A DNA stretch of 14,220 bases from an uncultured Candidatus Saccharibacteria bacterium (GCA_937996675.1 CALKUN010000034.1:1-14220), one strand, 5' to 3'; positions 1 to 6,150 are shown, counted from the stretch's first letter. Numbers and translations: made by a program. The notes: a model not told the origin generated them from the letters alone.

Positions 1-1677
1 CAACAAGAAGCTATGAAGGGTAAGTTTGGGACGATGTTTGGGCTGAATCCAAATAACGACTACTCGACACCCGTCTATCGAACAAGCGACCCTGTGAATG
101 GCGCTACAACCACCATCAAGATACAGGTATGCGGTGGGCAGCCGCAGTGCATAGCATCAAACTTGGACTCGATTGACTACAATGTTCAATATGGTCAAGG
201 TAAGGGTTTTCTACCAGATACACCACTGCCGTGGAATCCAACCTGGCTACCGGCACTTTCAAATGATAAGGAAATAGCAATCATTGATGACCGTGACCCA
301 AACTATCCAAAAGAGTACGGTGCGTGGGGCGTGTTCCTTGATCCTGGTGAGGCATTTGTCCAGTGCGGTCTTGATAGTTTTAGCTTCCAGCGTACGCGCT
401 TGTGTACTTGGACTGCTGGAGTGACGAAGGAGAAGAATGGCACCATTGCAAACATGAATACCAGCACCGTTCTCAGTGGCGGGCGCGGTATGGGCATTCA
501 AGGCACACCAATGGTAATCACCCCTGAGGAAGTTGCTCAAGGAGAGATTCGATCAGCATTATATATGGAAGCCTATAATACAATGACCGGGCCATCGTGT
601 ACGGCGGCACAAATGGCAACGAATGACTATACTAATGTTATTGGAAAGACGTGTGGGTTTGCGGTTGCTCCAGCTACACAGCATGAGTGGAAGAATGCAA
701 CTGACATCGGCCGAGCCAATGGACCCGGAGCTACGCCGAACTGCGCCGGAGCAGCAGCAGCCACCGACTATAGGACTGGGAAGACAATGGCTGAGCGAGT
801 ACGCCTGCCTCAAGAAATTCCGTCTGGTATGCGATTTGCGATTACAAATACTGATGCCGAGATAGATGCATGGCTGAATACAAAAAATTATTCCCCAGCC
901 AAGCGGCAGACAGCGAAGATTATCGCAGTGGCATTGCGCGATTACGGTTGGTTTGTAGGAGATACGACGTGCGATAGCGCTATCCTGTCCTTTGCCGGAG
1001 TCAGAAACCCTGAGACTAAGAAAAAATGGGCTAAGCTTGGTATCGACGACGTCTCCAGCGAGTCCTTACTCGATGGACTATTCGAGCGTACTAAGATGTA
1101 TGCAGTTGAGCCTTCACAGAATCAGTGTGTAGACGGTACTGCGAGCAACTTTGCTTGCGAAGCTATTACCAGTCTGTATCCGAACATTGCAAATACACAA
1201 AGCACGCCAACACCTACGGCGAAGCCAACAGTGACGACGACACCATCCCTTACTCCAACACCAACACCCAAGCCGACGGTGGCACCGACGCCCACCCCTA
1301 CACCTACGCCAAAGCCGACCGTGACCCCAAAGCCTACTCCCGTGCCGAGCGTCGACAAAATTGCTCCGACCGCCCCAACAAGCATTAGGCCAAACTTGAT
1401 ATACGACTTTCTGAAAGGCCATTATTATGTCCTGTTGGAGTGGAATGATGCGAAGGATGATCGTGCCGGAGCACTGAAGTACTCAGTGAAACGAAATAAT
1501 GTGAATGTTACCCCAGTGAGCCAAACTACAAAAGCTTTTGCGGACTACGGTATTAAGGCCGATACATTATATAACTATCAAGTAAATGCTATCGATGCGG
1601 CGGGCAATGTATCGACGAGTCCAGTTCAATCAAACTTTACTATTCGATGTTTCTGGATATTCTGCGGTATTCAATAA
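1..1677 (+). CDS. Secreted/cell-surface protein with Pro/Thr linker and C-terminal fibronectin type III domain (5' partial)
   Basis: The reading frame is open from base 1, so the N-terminus, including any signal peptide, lies outside the window; the ATG at 13 is probably internal. Counting from that ATG, residues 1-390 form a Cys-containing region (for example CGGQPQC, TTCDS and QCVDG), which suggests disulfides and an extracytoplasmic location. Residues 275-345 (around GMRF and LRDYGWFVGDTT) resemble a segment I associate with secreted actinobacterial proteins, but I cannot name a family. Residues 395-456 are a linker of repeated PTPTP/KPTV units. Residues 457-545 are a fibronectin type III domain: APTAP start, LEW on strand B, Y.V and a D.AGNVS ending. 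The protein ends in CFWIFCGIQ with no sorting motif or membrane anchor. The role is probably surface display or adhesion, inferred from architecture only. No terminator is visible before the next gene 72 bases on, so the two may share a transcript. Confidence 0.8.
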   Translation, partial: QQEAMKGKFGTMFGLNPNNDYSTPVYRTSDPVNGATTTIKIQVCGGQPQCIASNLDSIDYNVQYGQGKGFLPDTPLPWNPTWLPALSNDKEIAIIDDRDPNYPKEYGAWGVFLDPGEAFVQCGLDSFSFQRTRLCTWTAGVTKEKNGTIANMNTSTVLSGGRGMGIQGTPMVITPEEVAQGEIRSALYMEAYNTMTGPSCTAAQMATNDYTNVIGKTCGFAVAPATQHEWKNATDIGRANGPGATPNCAGAAAATDYRTGKTMAERVRLPQEIPSGMRFAITNTDAEIDAWLNTKNYSPAKRQTAKIIAVALRDYGWFVGDTTCDSAILSFAGVRNPETKKKWAKLGIDDVSSESLLDGLFERTKMYAVEPSQNQCVDGTASNFACEAITSLYPNIANTQSTPTPTAKPTVTTTPSLTPTPTPKPTVAPTPTPTPTPKPTVTPKPTPVPSVDKIAPTAPTSIRPNLIYDFLKGHYYVLLEWNDAKDDRAGALKYSVKRNNVNVTPVSQTTKAFADYGIKADTLYNYQVNAIDAAGNVSTSPVQSNFTIRCFWIFCGIQ

Positions 1678-1749
1678 GCATAACCGGGTAGCCAATTCTC
1701 TCAGAATGCGGTAGTCTAAAAGTAATAATCAAACAAGGAAATCTTTCAA

Positions 1750-2259
1750 ATGCACAGTCTTCTCGCAGCAGAATATACTACAAGTTATTCGACTAGCTCT
1801 TCAGGAGAATTGGATCCTGCCGTTACACTCTTTATATTGGCGCTGTACTTGGTAGTCTTCATCGGTGTTATCGCAGGCATGTGGAAAGTATTCACAAAAG
1901 CCGGAAAGCCAGGCTGGGCGGCTATTGTGCCTTTCTATAATACATACACGATGCTTGAGATAGCCGGACGACCAGGATGGTGGTTGCTTTTGTTCTTTGT
2001 CCCAGGCGTACAGCTCATCATAGCAATCCTTATCGGTATTGATATTGCAAAGTCGTTTGGTAAAAGTGCGGCATTTGGTGTCTTTGGCCTCGGCATTTTC
2101 TCCTTTGTGGGCTATCCGATGCTAGGTTTTGGTAAGGCTACCTACCAGGGTGCAAATCCAACCAATCTCTCTGCCACCACAGCGGCCCCTGTAGCTGCCC
2201 CTGTTGCTGCTGCACCTCCAGCACCACCAACACCTCCCACGACTCCTCCAGCAGCATAA
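1750..2259 (+). CDS. DUF5684-type small integral membrane protein
   Basis: A 169-residue membrane protein of unknown function. After a Ser/Thr-rich N-terminus it has membrane segments near residues 24-47, 78-97 and 107-126. Between the first two is the family hallmark around residues 50-66: KAGKPGW followed by IVPFYNTY, with a second GRPGWW just before the second segment. This pattern fits DUF5684, which is common in CPR genomes and sometimes mis-annotated as signal peptidase; I see no Ser/Lys catalytic dyad motif to support a peptidase. Residues 140-169 are an Ala/Pro/Thr-rich tail that is probably disordered and may cross or contact the cell envelope. AAGGAA lies about ten bases before the ATG. 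No clear promoter is visible in the 72-base gap upstream. Confidence 0.8.
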   Translation: MHSLLAAEYTTSYSTSSSGELDPAVTLFILALYLVVFIGVIAGMWKVFTKAGKPGWAAIVPFYNTYTMLEIAGRPGWWLLLFFVPGVQLIIAILIGIDIAKSFGKSAAFGVFGLGIFSFVGYPMLGFGKATYQGANPTNLSATTAAPVAAPVAAAPPAPPTPPTTPPAA

Positions 2260-2268
2260 GCATTACTA

Positions 2269-2297
2269 TTGACACAAGCGTAATATACTGCTACAAT
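2269..2297 (+). promoter_or_regulatory. Sigma70-type promoter of the KGG protein gene
   Basis: TTGACA at 2269-2274, a 17-base spacer and TACAAT at 2292-2297. A TG at 2289-2290 gives an extended -10. The -35 is a perfect consensus match and the -10 matches at 5 of 6. The predicted start near 2304 leaves a leader of about 112 bases before the ATG at 2416. Confidence 0.8.
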
Positions 2298-2303
2298 CTG
2301 CTC

Positions 2304-2415
2304 ACATAACCCCTTACGGCTATAAACCGCGAGGAGTTAGGAGTTAGCTAACCGACCGTGGAGGGTCGGCCGGCAGCGCACTCTGATTACATGTAATAAT
2401 CAGGAGACCAAGCGT
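2304..2415 (+). promoter_or_regulatory. Structured 5' leader of the KGG protein mRNA
   Basis: This untranslated leader is dense in symmetric elements. They are a tandem repeat of GGAGTTA (2333-2346), a 10-base palindrome GTTAGCTAAC (2343-2352), a hairpin CCGACC/GGTCGG with a 6-base loop (2352-2369), and a hairpin CTGATTA/TAATCAG with a 7-base loop (2383-2403). The last hairpin ends in the first G of the GGAG ribosome-binding site (2403-2406), so folding could partly hide it. It matches no riboswitch class I recognise. A control function is inference. Confidence 0.5.
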
Positions 2416-2640
2416 ATGCCAGGTACAAAAATGGGCGGCAAGAAAGCTGCTGCGACAAACAAGAAGCGTTACGGAAAGAACTTTTACGTAACCATCGGAC
2501 AAAAAGGTGGCAAACTGAGCAAGAATGGCGGATTTGCTGCCAACCCAGAACTAGCACGTATTGCTGGTCGCATCGGTGGCCTTAAGAGCCGCAAGACAAA
2601 GGTCGCTAAGACTACTGTCGAACAGACTGCAAAAGTCTAA
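2416..2640 (+). CDS. KGG-domain small basic protein
   Basis: A 74-residue, Lys/Arg/Gly-rich protein. It has the KGG-type stress-protein pattern: an N-terminal GTKMGGKKAAATNKKRYG segment, FYVTIGQKGGK in the middle, then GGFAANPELA and AGRIGGLKSRK near the C-terminus. The repeated short hydrophobic-Gly-Gly-Lys units resemble the KGG repeats of bacterial general stress proteins and fungal con-10. Close relatives are, to my knowledge, frequent in Saccharibacteria. The high positive charge suggests binding to nucleic acid or another polyanion, but the function is unknown. The gene is a stand-alone transcription unit: near-consensus promoter, long structured leader, GGAG nine bases before the ATG, and a strong terminator directly after the stop. 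That setup suggests high and regulated expression. Confidence 0.8.
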   Translation: MPGTKMGGKKAAATNKKRYGKNFYVTIGQKGGKLSKNGGFAANPELARIAGRIGGLKSRKTKVAKTTVEQTAKV

Positions 2641-2662
2641 CTCTCTTAGAGACACATCTTTT

Positions 2663-2699
2663 AAAAACACTCTCTAGCCTCGGCTCGGAGAGTGTTTTT
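2663..2699. terminator. Bidirectional intrinsic terminator between convergent genes
   Basis: A perfect 12-bp inverted repeat, AAAAACACTCTC (2663-2674) and GAGAGTGTTTTT (2688-2699), flanks a 13-base loop that itself contains AGCC/GGCT. The ends are A-rich on one side and T-rich on the other, so it can act in both directions. It ends the KGG gene on the plus strand. On the minus strand the stop codon of the metallopeptidase gene begins the loop, and one stem arm lies inside that coding region. Confidence 0.85.
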
Positions 2700-3144
2700 G
2701 TGTCGTAATTTTTTCCTGATGAAGGCGATCGAGCGCATCGGTGGTGATGCGCCAGCGGGTGCAGCAACGGAAGCAATGGTAGGTATCATCACTGGTTTGG
2801 AGCGAGAAATTCTGACAGTCAGGGCACGTAGCCCGGTCTTCGAGCCACGTACTGTATCCTGCCAAGCAATCTGAGATATAGACCTCATCAATGGACAGCT
2901 CGTGCACTTTCGCAAGCTCACGAGTGCGCTGCCAGGCACGGCATTCCATGACGACAAGCTCAAGATCGGATGAGTAGTCGAAGTGATTAAGCTCAGCGTG
3001 GGAAACCTCGTGGAGGAGGGCTATTTGGCCTTGCTCGTGATCAAGATCTGGCTCGGAATAGTAAATAATGTCATCAGCCGCATCAAACAGAAACTCATCA
3101 CTCTGCACAAACTCATACTGCGGATACTGAGTTAATATCTCCAT
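2674..3144 (-). CDS. Predicted cytosolic zinc metallopeptidase (ImmA/IrrE-like HExxH) with C-terminal zinc ribbon
   Basis: A 156-residue protein without a signal peptide. HEVSH at residues 45-49 is an HExxH zinc motif, followed by H54. Glu67, in an E-C-R-A-W context about 18 residues on, is a good third zinc ligand, as in ImmA/IrrE peptidases (gluzincin type). C107/C110 and C124/C127 form a zinc ribbon near the C-terminus. SprT proteases also combine HExxH with a zinc ribbon, but the residues after the motif look more like ImmA/IrrE. Relatives in the IrrE family cleave repressors; the substrate here is unknown and no adjacent helix-turn-helix repressor is present. The gene starts 40 bases after the ROK kinase gene and is probably co-transcribed with it. 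GGGGGTGA, a near match to the anti-Shine-Dalgarno complement, precedes the ATG and is part of an A8G8 tract. The stop lies inside the shared terminator. Confidence 0.7.
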   Translation of the reverse strand: MEILTQYPQYEFVQSDEFLFDAADDIIYYSEPDLDHEQGQIALLHEVSHAELNHFDYSSDLELVVMECRAWQRTRELAKVHELSIDEVYISDCLAGYSTWLEDRATCPDCQNFSLQTSDDTYHCFRCCTRWRITTDALDRLHQEKITTQKHSPSRG

Positions 3145-3153
3145 CGCGTCTCA

Positions 3154-3169
3154 CCCCCCCCTTTTTTTT
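3154..3169. repeat. Adjacent homopolymer tracts C8T8 (A8G8 on the minus strand)
   Basis: Eight C (3154-3161) followed by eight T (3162-3169), directly upstream of the metallopeptidase start on the minus strand. The last Gs of the minus-strand run contribute to its ribosome-binding site. Runs of this length are prone to slippage in replication and in sequencing. Confidence 0.9.
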
Positions 3170-3184
3170 ATCCTAGTGACCTTA

Positions 3185-4042
3185 TCATACTCGAGGCTTT
3201 GGGAGCGATGCTAGACCGGCGCTATCACTGACGGCCGCGAGTACGCCAATCAGCGGGGCATGTTCGATAGCGTGAGCTGGCACGATAGGGGGAAATGGGT
3301 ACAGTGGGTGCAGCTTTTGTATCTCCTTTGAGAGGGCGGGGAAGAATCGCTTGTGGTGCAGGCTGACTCCGCCTCCGAGGACGATAATTTCCGGATCAGC
3401 TGCGACGACAAGATTATGGAGCCCAACCGCTAATCGCTTGCTGATAGCCGTCCAGTGATGGGGGTTCCTGATTTTGGCAGCGATATGGCCGTACTCTTTG
3501 ACGATGGCAGTGCCGCTACTGGTGGCCTGAAAGGTAGTGTAGGGCTCATCAAGGCCGAGAATCATACGCCCACCTTCTTGATTGTGCAAGCCAGGCAGTG
3601 GCCACCCATCAAGTGTGAGGGCGGTGCCTATGCCGGTCGAGACAGAGACGTAGAGGGCATAGCGGTACTTGCGCGCGCTCCCAAACTGAGCTTCGCTTAT
3701 CGCAGCTGCCGTAGCATCATTCCAGAGCTCTACTGGGCATTGCCACTGTTTTTTGAGCCAAGCTACGATGGGGGCTTTGGTCCAATGTAAATTAGTGGGA
3801 TGACCGATGGAGCCTCGTTTGCGATCGACTGGTCCTGGGCTAGATACTCCAATGCCGACCACGGTTGATCCTTCAAGCAGAATGTGTGCTGCTTGAAGGA
3901 TATCTGGCTGGGCATCAGCAAAACTCCGGGGAGTTGGAATTGTGATAGTGTACAGCAGTTTCTCGGGAGCATGAGGGAGGGCTGTAGCGAGACGAATTTT
4001 GGTACCCCCGATATCAATACCGAGGAGAAGTGGTTGGTTCAT
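3185..4042 (-). CDS. ROK-family sugar kinase-like protein lacking the zinc-binding motif
   Basis: A 285-residue ASKHA-fold protein. Phosphate-1 motif GIDIGGTK is at residues 8-15, GVSSPGPVD at 65-73, the catalytic-base motif WNDA at 107-110 (Asp109), phosphate-2 motif STGIGTAL at 135-142, and the adenosine-site motif LGGG near residue 225. ROK kinases phosphorylate sugars such as glucose, ManNAc or fructose using ATP. Two family features are missing. The sugar/zinc-site GExGH reads QEGGR (His replaced by Arg159), and the CxCGxxGCxE zinc cluster is absent, with a shortened loop running straight to SSGTAI. The usual length is about 290-320 residues, so the loss is mostly that loop. The substrate is uncertain; a divergent kinase or a sugar-sensing protein are both possible. 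A minus-strand promoter lies just upstream. The metallopeptidase gene follows 40 bases downstream. Confidence 0.8.
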   Translation of the reverse strand: MNQPLLLGIDIGGTKIRLATALPHAPEKLLYTITIPTPRSFADAQPDILQAAHILLEGSTVVGIGVSSPGPVDRKRGSIGHPTNLHWTKAPIVAWLKKQWQCPVELWNDATAAAISEAQFGSARKYRYALYVSVSTGIGTALTLDGWPLPGLHNQEGGRMILGLDEPYTTFQATSSGTAIVKEYGHIAAKIRNPHHWTAISKRLAVGLHNLVVAADPEIIVLGGGVSLHHKRFFPALSKEIQKLHPLYPFPPIVPAHAIEHAPLIGVLAAVSDSAGLASLPKPRV

Positions 4043-4069
4043 GCGCGACCTGTTTAGCGATATACGTTC

Positions 4070-4098
4070 ATGATACGTCCCAGGTAGCCGATCGTCAA
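4070..4098 (-). promoter_or_regulatory. Promoter of the ROK kinase gene
   Basis: Read on the minus strand: TTGACG (4098-4093), a 17-base spacer, TATCAT (4075-4070). Each hexamer matches consensus at 5 of 6. The predicted start near 4063 leaves a leader of about 21 bases with only a weak AGG before the ATG at 4042. Confidence 0.65.
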
Positions 4099-4109
4099 AA
4101 CGGTCAAGC

Positions 4110-4137
4110 TTGTCTTCTTGATTGAAGGTGATACAAT
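4110..4137 (+). promoter_or_regulatory. Extended -10 promoter of the 117-residue membrane protein gene
   Basis: TTGTCT (4110-4115), a 16-base spacer, and TACAAT (4132-4137) preceded by TG at 4129-4130. The -35 is weak but the extended -10 is good. It lies back to back with the ROK gene promoter in the 140-base divergent gap. AAGGA follows about 12 bases before the ATG at 4183. Confidence 0.55.
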
Positions 4138-4182
4138 CTGACCATTATAAGATAACGATAACAAGAAGGAATACCGCTGATT

Positions 4183-4536
4183 ATGCTAAACAATCCAACA
4201 GTCCGCATCATCTTGGCTGTCGCTATCGTCGTGCTTATTGTGGCCACCACATTTGCCTACGGAAATAGTCAACGACAAGCTCAGATGAAGAAAAAAGAAG
4301 AAATGGCTCAGCAGCAGCGCGAAGCTGAGGCTAGCACATCTCCTACGCCAACTCCTACTGCTTCAGCAACTCCAACTCCTGCTGTGAGCACGAGTCCAGT
4401 GATCTCTCCGCCCACAGGCACAACACCTGACACTGGTGCCGGTGCATTGGCCTTCATTCCAGTAGTCGGAATCGGTCTTTTAACCTACTCTAATAAGCGT
4501 AGCCGATCAGCCTTGGTCGATGCCCTGCGTAAGTAG
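4183..4536 (+). CDS. Small membrane protein with Pro/Thr linker and sortase-like TPDTG C-terminal tail
   Basis: A 117-residue protein not recognised as a named family. An N-terminal membrane segment or uncleaved signal anchor spans residues 7-26, followed by a charged Lys/Glu/Gln-rich segment (31-50) that may be helical or coiled coil. Residues 51-80 form a Ser/Thr/Pro-rich linker. Residues 81-85 read TPDTG, followed by a hydrophobic stretch (86-102) and a basic KRSRS (105-109). This order (xPxTG, hydrophobic segment, positive tail) is that of a sortase cell-wall sorting signal with the usual Leu replaced by Thr. The last eight residues extend further than normal. Without a sortase gene in view, it may instead be a hairpin protein with both ends in the cytoplasm and an exported linker. 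It has its own promoter and terminator, so it is monocistronic. Confidence 0.65.
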   Translation: MLNNPTVRIILAVAIVVLIVATTFAYGNSQRQAQMKKKEEMAQQQREAEASTSPTPTPTASATPTPAVSTSPVISPPTGTTPDTGAGALAFIPVVGIGLLTYSNKRSRSALVDALRK

Positions 4537-4552
4537 CACAAGGAATACCCCT

Positions 4553-4589
4553 AAAGTAAAGATCAGCCTTCGAGGCTGATCTTTACTTT
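4553..4589 (+). terminator. Intrinsic terminator with 17-bp perfect stem
   Basis: AAAGTAAAGATCAGCCT (4553-4569) pairs perfectly with AGGCTGATCTTTACTTT (4573-4589) across a 3-base TCG loop, and TTCG spans the tip. The T-rich 3' arm provides the release tract, and the symmetry would allow function on either strand. It separates the small membrane protein gene from the S1 operon. Its distal arm contains the likely -35 of the S1 promoter. Confidence 0.8.
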
Positions 4590-4610
4590 GTATCTGTCGG
4601 AGGGTATAAT
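4582..4610 (+). promoter_or_regulatory. Promoter of the S1-ylxR-infB-rbfA operon
   Basis: A perfect TATAAT at 4605-4610 lies 17 bases after TTTACT (4582-4587, 4 of 6 to TTGACA). The -35 is embedded in the distal arm of the preceding terminator. The predicted start near 4617 gives a leader of about 129 bases before the S1 ATG. Confidence 0.6.
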
Positions 4611-4616
4611 TATCTC

Positions 4617-4745
4617 TAGTACGACTCTGGAGCCACACGAGTCATTTGGCAGCAGACTTTTTATCATCTCGATGAACAATGCCTGCGCTGTGTTCTTGTG
4701 TGGAGGAGGCGTCCATCTCTATTCTTGAAAGGAATATTTATTTTT
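4617..4745 (+). promoter_or_regulatory. 5' leader of the S1 operon with start-less SD and possible leader ORF
   Basis: It contains a GACTC/GAGTC hairpin (4623-4643), an 18-codon ORF (ATG 4672 to TGA 4726-4728) and a strong GGAGGAGG at 4702-4709 with no start codon at normal spacing. The true S1 site, AAAGGA, comes right after the small ORF's stop. S1 represses its own translation in other bacteria, so the leader could serve control, but nothing here proves that. The small ORF lacks its own ribosome-binding site. Confidence 0.4.
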
Positions 4746-5864
4746 ATGGCGAAAGCTACAGTAGAAAAAACATTAACTATGGCTGATCTTCTTGATCAGA
4801 CCGAAATCAAAGTCCTCGCCGTCGGCGATATCATCGAGGGAACTGTCTTGACGGTTGAAAAGCACGAAGTGTGGCTCGACCTCGGACCGTATGGAACTGG
4901 TATCGTGCTCGGTCGCGAGCTCGAACAAGCTGCCCGATCACTCCAGCCCGACGAGACCGTTTCGGCATCGGTACTCGACCCGGAAACTGAGGACGGCTAC
5001 GTCGTTCTGAGCCTTCGTAAGGTTGCCAAGGAAAAAGGTTGGGAAGCTCTGGAGGACCGATTTAAAGCGGGTGAAGTCTTTGGTATCGTGCCATTCGACG
5101 CCAACCGCGGTGGTATGCTCGTTGAAGTCGACGGCATCCGTGGTTTCCTCCCTGTGAGCCAACTCTCAGCCGAGAACTACCCACGTGTCTCTGGTGCTGA
5201 TAAGGAAGAGATCTTCCACCGCCTCAACCAGCTCGTTGGTCAGACTTTGATGGTGCGTATCTTGGACCTTGATCGTAAGCAGAACAAGCTGATCGTATCC
5301 GAAAAAGCTGCTCGTCGAGAAATGACAGAAGATAAGATCGCCACCATTGTAGCTGGTGATGAAGTCACTGGCATTGTCACTGGCATTGTCGACTTTGGTA
5401 TCTTTGTGAACGTTGAGGGTGTCGAAGGGATGGTCCACATCTCCGAGATCGCTTGGGACCGTGTCGAAAACCCTGGCCAGTACGTCAAAGTTGGCGACAC
5501 GATCAAGGCCAAGGTGATTGCAATCGATCAGGACAAGTTGTCCCTCTCGATCAAGCAATTGTCTGAAGACCCTTGGATTAAAGAAAGCTCACAGTTCCAG
5601 GTCGGCGATAGCACTGAAGGAACGATCAATCGCATTACACCATTTGGTGCTTTCGTTCAGGTGACACCGGTCATCGAGGCTCTCGTGCATATCTCTGAGC
5701 TCTCAGAAGAGCATGTAGCCGATCCAAATGAACTCGTGAAGGTTGGCGAAAAGAAAACCTTCCGTATCATTGCGATCGATCCAGCTCAGCACAAGCTATC
5801 ACTCTCGCTCAAGCCAGCTGGCGCTGGCAAGCGACCACGCCCGAGCGCTGGGGAAGAAGCCTAG
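4746..5864 (+). CDS. rpsA: 30S ribosomal protein S1 (four S1 domains)
   Basis: A 372-residue protein made of four S1 OB-fold RNA-binding repeats, at about residues 24-97, 108-195, 212-280 and 294-362. Repeats 3 and 4 are the most canonical (GIVTGIVDFGIFVNVEGVEG then MVHISEI; a second FGAFVQV then LVHISEL). S1 binds mRNA on the 30S subunit and helps initiation. Four repeats is the gram-positive-type arrangement, against six in E. coli. I chose the ATG at 4746 (MAKATVEK) because AAAGGA lies upstream and domain 1 follows directly. A GTG at 4698 would only add an Arg-rich, unconserved stretch that runs through the leader. It is the first gene of an operon with ylxR, infB and rbfA, where most bacteria have nusA; no KH domains are present, so it is not NusA. 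The C-terminal tail is short and mixed-charge. Confidence 0.9.
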   Translation: MAKATVEKTLTMADLLDQTEIKVLAVGDIIEGTVLTVEKHEVWLDLGPYGTGIVLGRELEQAARSLQPDETVSASVLDPETEDGYVVLSLRKVAKEKGWEALEDRFKAGEVFGIVPFDANRGGMLVEVDGIRGFLPVSQLSAENYPRVSGADKEEIFHRLNQLVGQTLMVRILDLDRKQNKLIVSEKAARREMTEDKIATIVAGDEVTGIVTGIVDFGIFVNVEGVEGMVHISEIAWDRVENPGQYVKVGDTIKAKVIAIDQDKLSLSIKQLSEDPWIKESSQFQVGDSTEGTINRITPFGAFVQVTPVIEALVHISELSEEHVADPNELVKVGEKKTFRIIAIDPAQHKLSLSLKPAGAGKRPRPSAGEEA

Positions 5865-5872
5865 TCCATCGT

Positions 5873-6130
5873 ATGGGGCGTCCCGCAACTGGTCACACCC
5901 CACTACGTACGTGTCGCGTATGCCGTACCCAGTCGCCAAAGCATGAGCTCGAGCGCTGGGTAGCGGTTAGCGAGACGGAGACACGTCTTGACCCTACCTA
6001 TCAATTACCTGGTCGCGGGTGGTACACCTGCAAGCAGGCTGATTGCAGTCGACAGGCCATCAAGGTAATCTCAGGACAAGCCCGTGGTTTGCGGGCCCGA
6101 CGTCAGAAACAAGCACAGGCAACAGCGTAA
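5873..6130 (+). CDS. rnpM: YlxR/RnpM family RNA-binding protein (DUF448)
   Basis: An 85-residue basic protein. The family signature is present in order: RTCRVCR (residues 12-18), a PKHELERWV segment, a central D, LPGRGWYTCK (around 45-54), C58, and a basic C-terminus (GLRARRQKQ). YlxR binds RNA, and in Bacillus subtilis and relatives it has been linked to RNase P, hence the name RnpM. The Cys residues at 14, 17, 53 and 58 could form a metal site. It begins eight bases after the S1 stop and ends 20 bases before infB, matching the conserved ylxR-infB neighbourhood. The start is supported by that spacing and by complete coverage of the domain. Confidence 0.88.
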   Translation: MGRPATGHTPLRTCRVCRTQSPKHELERWVAVSETETRLDPTYQLPGRGWYTCKQADCSRQAIKVISGQARGLRARRQKQAQATA

Positions 6131-6150
6131 CTCCACCAAAAGAGGTCATC

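Noticed and set aside
1195..1380. Tandem repeat or CRISPR-like array in the first gene
   Set aside because: The repeat is an in-frame Pro/Thr codon repeat of a surface protein stalk, without spacers or constant repeat units.
1114..1422. Gly/Val-rich and Arg/Cys-rich ORFs opposite the Pro/Thr linker
   Set aside because: They are products of reading the PTPTP repeat in other frames; low complexity and no start signals.
1678..1749. Promoter or terminator between the surface protein and the DUF5684 gene
   Set aside because: AT-rich stretches exist (around 1721-1728) but no -35 partner at proper spacing and no stable hairpin with a T tract.
2304..2415. tRNA or known riboswitch in the KGG leader
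   Set aside because: No acceptor/T-arm pattern, no conserved TTCGA-type loop, and no riboswitch consensus that I recognise.
4698..4745. GTG start giving S1 a 16-residue N-terminal extension
   Set aside because: The extra residues are Arg-rich and unlike S1. The ATG at 4746 has an AAAGGA site and begins the conserved protein.
6043..6150. Upstream in-frame start for IF-2
   Set aside because: It overlaps the end of ylxR in another frame and adds no family-like sequence. ATG 6151 has AGAGG at normal spacing.
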